DNA of 64,000 nucleotides from Hemerocallis citrina. Taxonomy: Eukaryota; Streptophyta; Magnoliopsida; Asparagales; Asphodelaceae. This document shows, piece after piece, positions 34,801-46,514 of this stretch. Within the stretch, counting starts at the first letter, position 1. Each line of letters opens with the position of its first letter. The stretch lies in the NCBI GenBank assembly GCA_017893485.1, contig CM030364.1:38791825-38855824 (forward strand). The letters run 5' to 3'. Made by a program: the position numbers and the translations under genes. The notes under the pieces were generated by a model. It did not search any database. It was not told the DNA's origin and worked only from the letters and a program-made list of their open reading frames with translations.

Positions 34801-36110
34801 TCAAAAATTAGACATTTATTAACAATTATTTCAAATCTCCATTCAACTAAACTCAAGTCCTTCCTTTTATCATTAGATCCCTCAATCAACAATCCATATC
34901 CTCATCCCAAATCAAAACAGTGAATAAAAATGGAAAACAACAACTAATAGTTCATCATTCATTCATATGCATGTAAGGGATTATCATGGTATTGCATACT
35001 AGTCACACATGAAATAATTCGACAATTTGGGCAAACAACTTTCATATGAATAAAAATTTGATCTTTATCAACTAGATGGAAAATCTACAAGTCTCATACA
35101 CATTCTTCAACAATTCATACGCGATTAAACAAGCATGATATGTATAAAACCGAATTTGTGGAAAAAGGTAAACTTTCGGCCATCTATGCCTACAAGATCA
35201 CACGTTGATTCTAATTCATTCATGACGTTGTTATTTTGATTATTCACTCACTTAAATTCATCAATTGTAATCTAGTAGGAACTCAACATGACATCTATTC
35301 AATTGATTATCTTGTTTCATATCATATATTCGATTCGACATGTAGTTAAATAACATTCAAGGGAATCTTCATATACATATCAAATTCATTCGATACATTA
35401 AACATACAATCTTCTAGCATGCACCCTACTATACAAGCCATTATACTCAGCCATTATAGAACAAAACAAAACATCACTCACCTTTAAAAGATATAAATTT
35501 TTGAAGAAAACCAAATAAACAAGAAAGCCTTCTCCTCCTTCGCAAAGCTTCAAGATCCAATCATCCAATTCACAAAATATTCAAGGGAATTTGAGTTTCA
35601 CAACAGGGGGAACGGCTGCAGTGCACTCATATATAGGCTGATATGCACTTTTAGGGTTTTTGAGAGATTTTATAAAATTCCCCTTTAAGAAAATACCTTT
35701 ACATATATAGACCCCTTATATTAGGTAACTAGATTAACCAAATTAGTTGAGATTAAATCTTTCAAATCCTTTTTAAATCTGGCCGGCCTCATGTTGAAAC
35801 CTAGAAATTCGACCTTTTTTGAAATTTTGCCTCCAAGTGGCACTTTTGCAAAAAGACCCCTTCCTTTAGCAATATTTGCGAAACTACAATTTGTGGCTTA
35901 TAAAAATCCAGAAAATTAGCAATTATCATTCACTAATAAATATTAGGTCCTCCAATCAAAATTCCTGACTTTGTGTTTCCCTAAAAATATTTGCATGTGT
36001 TTTGTACGTGCAAAAGGTAATTTCAAAAAAAATGTTTATTAAATCAACAAAATTCACTTTAATTTATTTTTAAATTTCAAAAACATTATTTAAAATTCTA
36101 GGGTGTTATA
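31838..36110 (-). mobile_element. 4.3-kb solo LTR (31843-36110), Tekay/Del-type
   Basis: On the minus strand it begins TATAACACCCTAGAATTTT (normally TGTAACACCC) and ends GAAATTCGGGGCGCTACA, the usual termini of chromovirus LTRs. The host site GTTCC precedes it (31838-31842). The other copy is GTTC at 36111-36114, completed to GTTCC at 42657-42661 because the gag-only element later inserted exactly there. No ORF or internal domain is present. A second LTR-like block lies within it at 33607-34624, and GTCGAC-rich motifs occur at 33365-33570. Confidence 0.8.
33607..34624 (-). mobile_element. LTR-like insertion inside the 4.3-kb solo LTR
   Basis: Ends are TGATATATG..CCTAACA on plus; the minus strand starts TGTTAGGTTTCAATG, a common start for Copia-type LTRs. 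A TATATATATGA box lies near 34290 on plus. The flanking 5-mers do not match (AAAAC and GCTAA), so the boundary is uncertain. Confidence 0.45.
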
Positions 36111-36114
36111 GTTC

Positions 36115-36696
36115 TGATATGGCTAAAAATGGGATTAAATCGGGACCGTTCGAATCGGACACGAATCTTAAAGCCCAGGGGTAAAACAATAATTTCACCT
36201 ACAAACGAGTCTGAAATGGGGACTGGGTCTTTCTTCAAAGCCCAATAACCCATAAACGAGTCTGTCTTACTGGGTACAGGTCCCAATCCGTTACAAACCA
36301 GTTCAGAAGGATAAAAAAGAATTCAGATTCATAATTATCCCTAAGAAGTGATCTTAACCGCTTCTATCCATTCACACCGGGAAGTAGAGATATGTTCATA
36401 TCTCGAAACGGATCCCTAAGGCGACTATAAATACCTCCCTCCCCCCACTGTTACCAAGTAATCAATACTTTTCCAATTAAACTCTTTCTTAATCATTCTG
36501 ATTACTGACAAGAGCGTCGGAGGGTGCATCGCCGGGATCCATCCCGGTGTTTCGCACATTTTGCAGGTCAACGGCAGCGGCAAAAAACCAGTCAACACAT
36601 TGGTGAAGGTCAACAGGTCAACAGGTTTGCTTTATTATTTTCTCCAAGAATCCACAAATTCATCTGTTTGCTCCCACACCAAAATCAGCAGTAACA
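36115..36696 (+). repeat. 5' LTR of the gag-only element
   Basis: 582 bp. TATAAATA at 36426-36433 marks the promoter. A stem-loop of CCGGGA/TCCCGG at 36532-36545 lies downstream. Confidence 0.9.
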
Positions 36697-36765
36697 ATTG
36701 GTGCCTTCTGTGGGAAACGAAGAAGCAACCCGACCTAACTTCATCAGCGAGACTAGTTTCAAGCT

Positions 36766-38472
36766 ATGCATCCAAAACAGAAGGGAAAGGCAGCGGTCTC
36801 CGGCCGAAAAACCACTTCTCTTCCTCCTCCCCCTCCTCCAGCTCAAGGTGCTCCTCCTCAACAGGCCCCTCCAGGGTCTCGGGGGGCTGCCCAGGGGGGC
36901 TCTCGTCAGAGTCGTCCGAAGCAACATCCTCCTCATGACCATATTGCAGGTCCCAATCCTTCAGTTGAATCTATGGCTTCTCAAAGCCCTCCCGAGCGGG
37001 ATCTTCGTCAAGTGATTGCTGACCGCCAAAAGGGGGTCGACCTCCGAACTTGCCTGAATGGATGGCGAGCCCTTGCGGGAGTCCATCAACCTGAGCACCC
37101 AGGGGCCTCAAGAGTGTGGACCCCCTGCCGACGGAGGACTAGAAGATCTCCTCCCCCGAGGAGGCAAAGAGAGTCCCCTTAGCGTCATCGGCAGAGAACT
37201 CATTCTCTAGTAAGCCGAGCCACACATAGGGACCGCCAAGCTGGAGAGGCACCAGTCACTAGGACAGATCTTCAAGACTTCCAAGCGGCAGTCTTACGGG
37301 CCCTCAATATCGCCCCAAATAACGACCAGAGGCCACCTACTCATGAGCCAGCTAAGAGCCACCACCTTCACACTCCCAGTCCTTGTCCATCTCCAGACTA
37401 CCATCACCGCAGCCCCAGTCCACCCTCGCACGAAGATGAGTCCCGGGGCTCGGCAAGATATGATCAAAGAGAAGACTCAGTCTACCGCCGTTTCCACGAG
37501 ATGGAGAGGCACCTCGACCGAATTGACAAGGAAGAAGAGCAACGGGGGATAAACCTCTGCCCGAGCAAGCCTCCATTCTCCCACACCATCATGGAGGCCC
37601 CCCTCCCAGAAAACTTCAAGCCGCCTGACTTCTAGTCGTATACCGGGGGGTCGGACCCCACGGTTCACATAGAGAGTTTCAAAACTCTCATGATGATCCA
37701 CCATGCTTCAGAAGCCCTCTTCTGCAAGATCTTCCCTACCACGCTGAAGGGGCCTGCGAGAGAATGGTACTTTCGACTCGCCCCGGCCTCCATCTTCTCA
37801 TTCGATCAATTCGAAGGGCTCTTCCTTACTCATTTCGTGAGTAGCCGCCGGGCCGAGAAAACAAGTGTATCTCTGGTGAGCCTCAACCAAGAAAAGGGTG
37901 AACGTCTAAGGGATTACGTCCGACGCTTCACCGCCGAAGCCCGGTCCATCCTCTCCCTCAACCAATCAGTAGCCTCTGCCGCATTCCAGCGCAACGTCAC
38001 TAATGCCAACCTCAGGGCGTCCCTTGCTAAGAAGCCTCCTCTGGACTCCTCAGAACTCCTACTTAGGGTGGAGAAGTACATACGAGTGGAAGAGGCTCTC
38101 AACCCCCCTACTCTTGAAGAACCATCTTCCGGGAAAAAACAGAAGAATACGAGCGAAAAGGGGTCCCAAAAATCCCAGAAGGATGACATTGGCCAGCGCC
38201 GCCCGACTCCTCATTTTGAGAAGTTCACCCCCCTCATTGCTAATATATCAGAAATCCTTATGGAAGTGGACAAGGAAGGGCTACTCCGCGCTCCCCCTAG
38301 AATGAATACTCCTAGTAAGAAGAGGAACAAGGATAAGTGGTGCCACTTTCACAGGGACCACGGCCACGATACGGATGATTGTCGGGCTCTCAAGGAGGAG
38401 ATCGAAGAACTTATACAGCGGGGACACCTGACCAAGTTCGTCCAAAAAGATGGGGCCGAGCTTCCCCCCTGA
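36766..38472 (+). pseudogene. Tat-like gag of the gag-only element (one nonsense codon, one frameshift)
   Basis: Gag would form the RNA-packaging particle. 36766-37182 is a Pro/Gln-rich N-terminus (KTTSLPPPPPPAQGAPPQQA). The frame then shifts; the continuation reads through ..HEMERHLDRIDKEEEQ to PDF and a TAG at 37633, where Gln is expected. 37690-38472 has the retrotransposon gag core (SEALFCKIFPTTLKGPAREW, FDQFEGLFLTHFVSSRR, GERLRDYVRRFTAEARSI) and a C-terminal CHFHRDHGHDTDDC motif with LKEEIEELIQRGHL. It stops at TGA 38470-38472 without protease or RT. Confidence 0.88.
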
Positions 38473-38800
38473 GGAGCATACAAACGAATAGAGAGGCCCG
38501 CTGAGCTTCAAGACTTAGTACCTGGGGCCGTCTTCCACCTCATCCAAGGAGGTCCAACGGAGGGAGAACCCAGCTCCTCCCAAGAGGTCTTCACCTTATC
38601 GTAGAAGTAGGATCTTGATTTTCAATAAGGTCGATGCTTGTAACCCGGCCAATAGCATGTAATAATGGCTCGTCCTATTGAAGCGGCCACTTAGTTTATC
38701 TCAGTAAAACTTTACATTTTTTCATTGAAAACTATTGCTCTTGCTTCATCTCTATCTCTCCGAGTAACAACTCGCTAAATGGTGAGTTCAGAGTCAGCTT
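38473..38800. other. Region after gag, no pol
   Basis: No protease, RT or integrase motif is seen in any frame. The tandem array follows. Confidence 0.6.
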
Positions 38801-39790
38801 CTCTTACATGGCTGCTCCCACAACCGTTGAATCTCTCTTAAACGATGAGTTCGGAGTCCAATACTTGGCTCGATTCCGCTTCAAATTACTCGCTCATAAA
38901 CGGGTAAGAAGTGGTTCGCCATTCGAAACTTCTCCCACAACCGTTGATTCTCTCACTTAAACAACAAGTTCGGAGCTCACAACTCTCCCCTAGAGTTGCT
39001 CCTCAAACTCGTCTCCCAAATGGCTGTCTCCTAGAGCCAAGCTCTTCGCTCCGCTCCCCTCCAAAGCGAACCTCTTCTCAACGAGTTCGGAGCTCAAAAC
39101 TCTCCCCTAGAGTTGCTCCCTAAACTCGTCTCCCAAATGGCTCTCTCTTAGAGCCAAACTCTTTGCTCATGTCCCCTCCAAAGCGAACCTCTTCTCAATG
39201 AGTTCGGAGCTCAAAACTCTTCCCTAGAGTTGCTCCTCAAACTCGTCTCCCAAATGGCTCTCTCCTAGAGCCAAGCTCTTCGCTCAGCTCCCCTCCAAAG
39301 CGGACCTCTTCTCAATGAGGTCGGAGCTCAAAACTCCCCCCAAGAGTTGCTCCTCAAACTCGTCTCCCAAATGGCTCTCTCCTAGAGCCAAGCTCTTCGC
39401 TCCGCTCCCCTCCAAAGCGGTCCTCTTCTCAACGAGTTCGGAGCTCAAAACTCTATCCTAGAGTTGCTCCTCAAACTCGTCTCCCAAATGGCTCTCTCCT
39501 AGAGCCAAGCTCTTCGCTCCGCTCACCTCCAAAGCGGACCTCTTCTCAACTAGTTCGGAGCACACAACTCTCTCCTAGAGTTGCTCCTCGAACTTGTCTC
39601 TCAAATGGCTCTCTCCTAGAGCCAAGCTCTTCGCTCCGCTCACCCCCCGAGCGGGCCTCTTCTAAGTGAGTTTGGAGCTCAAAACTCTTCCCTAGAGTTG
39701 CTCCTCAAACTCGTCTCACGAATTGCTCTCTCCTAGAGCCTTGTGATGTTCTTCACTCCGTTTGCCTCACAAGTGCCCTTCCTCTCAATG
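38800..39790 (+). repeat. 117-bp tandem array in the gag-only element
   Basis: About seven to eight copies start with GAGTTCGGAGCTCAAAACTC near 38967, 39083, 39200, 39318, 39434, 39551 and 39667. Inside each unit are two diverged sub-blocks around CCTAGAGTTGCTC and CCTAGAGCCAAGCTC. The period is a multiple of three, which creates spurious open frames. Confidence 0.9.
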
Positions 39791-42077
39791 GGCTCCGAGC
39801 TAGAACTCTCCCCAGGAGTTGCTCCTTGCACTCACCCCCAATAATGGATCTTCCCATGGCTCTTACGAGGATCTTCCTAGCCCATCTTCTTCACTCCTAG
39901 GAGTGGAGCTCCTCTTCGAAGATTTTGAAGACCAAAACACTCATCAACTTCATGAAGACAAGAATGTTGCGGGGCTATTTTGACCATGAAGAAGGGTGAT
40001 TCTTCAGCCCACTCCTTAAGAGAAGTTGTGGATATTCTAGTTAGCTTCGAAATGAGGGGTCACATGCCCCGATCGGACCTCCGTAGCACCGGGAAAGTGG
40101 ATCGCAACACAGCTACGCCGAGCTACCGAGGTGCCCCTTCGGGGAAAGATGCCTCCGAGCCATAGCGTCGAGCTACCGAGCTACAACGTCGGGCTACCGG
40201 GGCACTGACCTCCGTAATGGGAAAAAATACCCTCGAGATCCTTAGACCATCAGATCGTCCAGATGTTCGTGCCAATGGCTGATGGATGACTCAGATTTTG
40301 CCACGTGTCCACAAAACGACAAGATCACGTTTTCTCGTGATCTGGGCCTCTTGCTTTGTGATTCGCGCCATGATCGTGATCAACCGTCCAGATGGAGCCA
40401 CGTAGCTCGGATCTGAAGTCCGAGCTACCGAGCTACCGAACTGCAAAATGGCAAAAAAATTTCCTCGAAATTCGTGCTCAAACACAATGTGCGGCTCAGA
40501 TTCAATCAATCCAAAAATAGAAGCGGATGGGTTAATGGGTCGGATCCGAACCCTTTATAAACCCGATCCCGTTTCACAACTGCACATCTCTCCTCTCCCT
40601 CCTCTTTTTTGAATTGGTGCCAAAACCAAATAACCAAAATGAAAGACCCCAACATCTCTTACTCAAAGCTCCACAACCCACAACACTCCCCCTTCTTCCT
40701 CCTGAAGCAAATTTCCACCGAAACCAAACAAGAAAAACCCAAACTCCTCTTCTTCACTACGCCGAGCTCCTCACGTCGCCGAGCTCTCCCTCCGTCGACG
40801 AGCTCGCCCATCTCCAACCTCCACTACTGTGCCGAGCTCTCCCTCCTTCACGAGCTCGAGCTCTCCTCGGCTCTGAGCTCCGAGACCAATGACGAGCTCC
40901 AAATGCCACCGTCATGAGCTCCGTCAGCTCCCTCGAGCGAGCTCCGCCGAACACTGTCGAGCTCATAACCTTCACTCGTCAAGCTTGTTCGTCAAAGCTC
41001 CGACCACCTCCATGGCCGAGCTCCTTCTGTGCCCAAAATACGAGGCCCACACCGAGCTCGAACCCACCTCCATGGCCGAGCTCCGCCACTTCTCCGAGCT
41101 CCAGCATTCAACTTCGTCAACAAGCTCTCCTCCAAAGCTCCGAGCTCCTCTCCTTCGAGCTCTACGTCACCGAGCTCCATTCCCCTCATCGTCGACCTCC
41201 TCGCCAGGCGAAGTCAGAGAGGTGGAGAGGTTGGGGGCGAGGCGGTAAAGTCGATGACGAAGATGGAAGGAGACGAAGGAGAAGGAAGAAAGGCAGAGGA
41301 AAAAAAAGGTGTGCCACGTGGCGGTCAATGCCTCCGTTGATCGCGCCACGTGGCGTCTTCTGGGGGGTCGGCGCCGGTTGCCGAGCTACCGACTTACCGA
41401 GCTCGTAATGTGGAGAAAAATGCTGCCGAGCTATACAAGCCGTCCGATCATCTCAAAATTTGCGCCACGACACGATCGACGCTCAGAAACGCACCACGTG
41501 TCCAGAAAATGATCTGCTTTGCGATGCGCGCCATCTGATCATGATCGACATCCAGAAATGCACCACGTGTCCAGAAAATGATCTGCTTTGCGATGCACGC
41601 CATCTGATCATGATCGACGTCCAAAAATGTGCCACGTGTCCAGGTAATATTTAATTAATTAATTTATTTATTTATTTGAATTAAAGATTTTAAAAAATCT
41701 AAAAAATTATTTAAAAATAAAAAAAAATAATTAAAAAATTCTAAAAATAATTATTAATTCAAAAAATTATTTTAAAATTCTGAAAATAATAATTATTAAA
41801 TTAGAATAATTAATTAAAATTTTCGATAATTAATTATTTAATTCGGAAAAGGAATAAAAAATTCAAAAATAAATTCAGAAAAATTTGGAAAAATCACAAA
41901 AAATCCAGAAAATTCTGAGGATATTTTTGGGCATTTTACAAACCTAGAATAACACCGTTACACCTCGAACAAGATTCGAACTCCCTTAAGAACACCGATA
42001 AAATTCCGTACGCCATTAGAACAACAAAACTACTCCTCAAAGACTGTAAAACTCAGTCTCCAGGAGTGGGGAGCTCG
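39791..42077. other. 3' untranslated region of the gag-only element
   Basis: Contains no domain. Notable parts are CGAGCTAC-rich sequence at 40080-40200 and 40410-40440, a very GAGCTC-rich block at 40760-41190, a 74-bp repeat at 41460-41642, and an AT-rich stretch at 41645-41935. Open frames at 40600-41400 overlap in several frames and look compositional. Confidence 0.6.
41460..41642 (+). repeat. About 2.4 copies of a 74-bp repeat with CACGTG
   Basis: Units run ..CATCTGATCATGATCGAC-TCCAGAAATGCACCACGTGTCCAG.., with CCACGTGTCC near 41494, 41563 and 41632 and ATGATCTGCTTTGCGATG between. A related diverged block lies near 40300-40400. Confidence 0.8.
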
Positions 42078-42655
42078 TGATATGGCTAAAAATGGGATTA
42101 AATCGGGACCGTTCGAATTGGACACGAATCTTAAAGCCCAGGGGTAAAACGGTAATTTCACCTACAAACGAGTCTGAAATGGGGACTGGGTCTTTCTTCA
42201 AAGTCCAATAACCCATAAACGGATCTGTCTTACTAGGTATGGGTCCCAACCCGTTACAAACTAGTTTAGAAGGATAAAAAAGAATTCAGATTCATAATTA
42301 TCCCTAAGAAGTGATCTTAACCGCTTCTATCCATTCACACCGGGAAGTAGAGATATGTTCATATCTCGAAACGGATCCTTAAGGCGTATAAATACCCCCT
42401 CCCCCTACTGTTACTAGGTAATCAATACTTTTCCAATTAAAGCTCTTTCTTAATCATTCTGATTACTGAAAGAGCGTTGGAGGATGCGTCGCCGGGATCC
42501 ATCCCGGTGTTTCGCACTTTTGCAGGTCAACAGCAGTGGCAAGAAACCAGTCAACACATTGGTGAAGGTCAACAGGTCAACAGGTTTGCTTTATTATTTT
42601 CTCCAAGAATCCACAAATTCATCTGTTTGCTCCCACACCAAAATCAGCAGCAACA
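42078..42655 (+). repeat. 3' LTR of the gag-only element
   Basis: 578 bp, matching the 5' LTR with scattered substitutions and a few small indels. TATAAATA at 42387-42394. Confidence 0.9.
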
Positions 42656-42660
42656 AGTTC

Positions 42661-43293
42661 CATACCGGTGAGACACCACTTGGGCATGTCAAGAACGCGA
42701 TTGGCCAGGAAGCATTTGCTGGAAGCGCAGGACTTGCAAAGGAAGTGCACCGATATTCATCGAAGGCCATTGGAATTTGAAGCAGGATATCATGTCTTTC
42801 TCAAGGTCTCACCGTGGAGAGGTGTCATCTGCTTTGGAGGTGGGGGGAAAGCTAAGCTCCAGGTTTATTGGGTCGTTTGACATTGTGGAGTGAGTAGGCA
42901 AGGTAGCTTACAGACTCGCACTGCCACCAACCTTGTCAGGGGTTCATGATGTGTTCCACGTCTCGCAGCTGAGGAAGTACATCAGAGACAAAAGCCATGT
43001 GATCAACTACTCAGAGTTTTCTGTGCAGCCAGACATATCTTGTGAAGTCCAATCGGTTGCCATCTTGGATAGGCCAGAGAAAGTATTGAAGAACAAGGTC
43101 ATAGGTTGGTTTGGGTTTCTTTGAATCCTCACTCAACGGGTGAGTCGACTTGGGAGTTGGAGAAGGAGATTCAAAAGAAGTTCCCTCAGCTGTTCGAGTA
43201 GCTTCTTTTGTTTTCTTTTCTTTTCGGGGTTACCTTATGTACCACTTGTATGAATTTCGAGGACAAAATTTTTCTTGTAAGATGGGTAGGATT
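42661..43293 (+). pseudogene. Tekay/Del-like integrase C-terminus with chromodomain remnant, and PPT
   Basis: Across shifting frames the region reads RRPLEFEAGYHVFLKVSPWR, SGVHDVFHVSQLRKYIRDKS and AILDRPEKVLKNKVI, then ESTWELEKEIQKKFPQLFE. This is the integrase C-terminal and chromodomain of plant chromoviruses. EFRGQ-like sequence and AAGATGGGTAGGATT (PPT) precede the LTR at 43294. It is the other side of the protease fragment ending at 31842. RT, RNase H and the integrase core are missing. Confidence 0.8.
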
Positions 43294-44782
43294 TGTAACT
43301 CCTGTTTTCATTATTGTATTTTTTCCTCGGTATTATTATTTATTGTTTCTTCATCGTCTCTTCAGAACCCTTGTAATTTGATTATCTCATAATGGAATTC
43401 ATTATTGTCTTCAACTCAAATTTTGTCTCTCAACCTATTTACATTTTTATTTTCTGTTGAGCCTAAAATTTTGTTGTTCATCCTATTCAAATTTTTGCAT
43501 ATTGTCATCCCCAAATTAATCTTATTATAATCCTATTTATTATTCTTTTCCTATTGGATCCTAAACCCTATACCCGCTAACCCTAAACCGAATAACACTA
43601 TAGCCCATTACCCTAATTCTAATCCTATATATAACCCTCCTTAAACTCAACCCTAATCATTATCATCTCTGCCTAATTATCCAGCCACCTAATCTCACCC
43701 CATTAACCCTAATTACCATCTTAATCTCTCCTAATCCCCATCGCCTAATCTCTCATCTTCCTCCTCTGTTTCTTCCGCAAACCCAACCCCCGCTCGTCCC
43801 TATTCTCCATGCCCTCTCATCCTCACAGCCATCCTCCCCATCCTCCCCTCATCTCCATCCCTTTGCCCTCTTCTCCGCCATCGACCACGCCCCTGCAACC
43901 CCTCCGTGAGCCACCACTCCACTTTTGCATCCCCTCATTGTCATCGTCATCATCATCCCCGTCACCCCTACTTGTCGACCGACCTCCGTCGACTCCTTAC
44001 TGAAGCCTCCACCGTTGCTCTGCCGCTCCGCCGCTGCGCACCGTCGTGGCCTCCTGCCATGGTTGCTCCCCTTCCATTGTTCCTTCCGAAAACAGAGCAC
44101 CTGCCATCATCCTCTGATCGCCTTCACAACATCACCCTACCCCTCTTCGACACCTCATCCGCCATTGCTCTTACCTTCATCACCTTCGCCACCCTTACGG
44201 TCGCCTCTTCCACCACCCCTCCTCGCGACTCCGGTCATCCCCTCACAGCGCCGTTCCTTCCCATCATCGCTAGCCCCTTCGACTCTTCTCCTCCACCATT
44301 GAAACCATTATCGCCCTCGTCGTGCACCACCACCACCGCAACACCACATCGTCACAGTCGTCATCTCAACCACCTGCACCTCTTTGATCATCCTCTTCCA
44401 CCTTCTCATCGTCATCACCATCGCCACAGAACCCATCGAGTTTCCCCCTCGTCGTCCGAACCCATTACTGCCCTCTGCCTTGTGCTCCAGTCAACCGTCG
44501 CAAGTCCTCGCCATTGCTGCCATTGTGTTTACTGTTGTAGCCGCCGTCGCCTATGCCTGTGCACCACCGCCGGCGATCATCCTTGCTCTGTCGCCAACCC
44601 CTGCCAACGCCTTGCTACCCTTACCGTTGTAATGGATCTTGCCGTTTGCTGTTGTGGGAGATCTTACTGTTGTTGAGTGTTTCTTTGTACGGGTTTGCAC
44701 GTGCTTTGTGCGTGGTTGTTGTGTACGTAGTTGCACGTGTTGTCGTTGGGATGCTCGTCCCGTTATTCTCATTATTATCAGA

Positions 44783-46514
44783 ATCGTTGATGTTGATTTT
44801 TGCAAGTGTACAAACTCGCACAAGTAATATAGTTAAATGAGTAGAGTGTCGAACCCACAGGGACTAGATATTTTATTGAGTACCGATATCACTAGATGAA
44901 TCACTATTTGGAAGATCGAATTTTATAAATGATAAAACCACTAAATTAACTTAATCTAATTAAAACTAACTAAGGCTGTGAAACTATGAAGCTCTTGTAA
45001 TTTGCTAAAGGTAAAATTAGTTCTAGGGCTCTTGGTTCACCTCATTTATCACACACACAAATTATAATTCCTTATAAATAAAAATATTATCTTTCCAAAT
45101 TGTCGATCAAAATTCTAAAGATATTAACCACTCTATCCACGTAGTCTAAAAATTATTCTCAACTAATTCTTCGCCTATCCATTAAATTATTAATTGATAA
45201 TTTGGATTTTTTAACGGTCACGTCCCCCAATATACGGTGTTAATTTTTATTAATCACAAATAACCTGTTCGGTCTCTTTAGGATTTGAAAAATCATACAA
45301 ATGTCTATCCACCATGTTGTAAGCATAAATAATAAAAATTAAAACACAACTAGGAAAAATAGAGTAATAATAAGGAATTAAAATTTGTGTTCTACAAAAT
45401 TCGGCTACATCTTAGCCTCTAGAACAATAAATTCAGTTCATGTTCATTTTGCAATTAATAACAATGTTTGGATTGCATCAAAAGAAAATTGGAGAAGAAA
45501 GATACAAAAAAAGTACAAAATTTTATGCAAACCAGTTTCTTTCTCTCTTTCTGTCTCAAATAACTGAAGCAAAAAGCGTCGCCGTCAGCCACCTTGGAAA
45601 CTACATCACGCGTCAGAAGACACTGACTGTTAGCGCTGTCACGTCGCTGCATCAGCGCCTCAGAATCCGCGTGCACCGTCTTCAGGAGCTGTCGTTGTCT
45701 ACCTGTTGCTTCGTCTTTGTCTTTGGATTCCACGCCAGCACGTCAGAGCAGCCCGTCGAGTCGCCACGTCAGCGTCCCAGCCTGTCACACCGGTGCTGAC
45801 GTCCTGTGGGTCCCGCTGAGGTCTGTCCTTGAGTGCGTTACTGCTACTTCGGCTCTCTCTCTCCTTGATTCGATTTCGCCCACACGTGTGTTGCAGCCAG
45901 AGACTAGAGAGGGAGCTCTGACTTCTCTCTCTCTCTTCTCTTTTTGTTTATTTTATTATTTCTTTTATGATTAGCCGTCACCTCTTGGCCTCTTCTCTGT
46001 CCTTTGGTTTGTATTTATAGAGAACGGGGAGAACAATTAGGGTTTGCACTTTTGCAGAAAACCCCACTCTTTTCCTTTATTTCCTTCCTTATTTGATCTG
46101 AATTTTATTTCTTTCTCTTTCTTTCTTTTCTTCTTTTTCTGCCAACCACGTGTTGCTGCATACACAAAATAATACCAGAAATTAGGATTTTTAAATAAAA
46201 TAAAATTAATTAGTTTAAAATCAATTAAACTAACTACAAATCATATTAGCTTATAAAAATCCTTTTAAAATTATTTGTCGCACTTTTAACTCAACAAAAC
46301 AGTAAAAATTGATAAATCCATTATTCTACTTTGTTTGTTGATTTTTTCCACAAATCATTACTTTTTGCATCAAAAATATTATTTCTTCAAAAATAATTAA
46401 TTAAATGAAATCCTATAGAAATAAGATGAATTATAGACAATATCAACGAAAACAAGCAATTTTAATTGGTAAATGAGTACAAATATTTGTATATAAACTA
46501 GACACATCAATCGT
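44783..46514 (-). mobile_element. Athila-like solo LTR (44788-46509) with perfect TSD
   Basis: Plus strand begins TGATGTTGATTTTTGCAAG and ends CTAGACACATCA. ATCGT flanks both sides (44783-44787 and 46510-46514). It is a complete 1722-bp LTR of the same family as the rearranged unit at 22186-29451, in minus orientation. Confidence 0.93.

Larger units (their letters stand above)
36110..42660 (+). mobile_element. Gag-only LTR retrotransposon (36115-42655), TR-GAG type
   Basis: LTRs at 36115-36696 and 42078-42655 (TGATATGG..CAGYAACA) enclose gag but no pol. TSD AGTTC is at 36110-36114 and 42656-42660. A PBS-like TGGTGCCTTCTGTGGGAA begins at 36699, and a PPT-like AGGAGTGGGGAGCTCG precedes the 3' LTR. 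Plant elements coding only for gag are known (TR-GAG). PPT, gag and LTR features resemble the Tat-like element at 55435 onward, which could supply pol. Confidence 0.9.

Noticed and set aside
38800..39790. CRISPR-like repeat array
   Set aside because: Units are contiguous 117-bp tandem repeats without unique spacers, in a plant retrotransposon.
40600..41410. Overlapping Ser/Pro/Leu-rich ORFs in the gag-only element
   Set aside because: All three plus frames are open together because of the GAGCTC-rich composition. No domain is recognised.
43780..44840. Pro/Ser/His-rich ORFs up to 256 codons
   Set aside because: They lie inside the Tekay/Del-like LTR, overlap in several frames and follow C-rich composition. 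A diverged counterpart occurs in the sister LTR.
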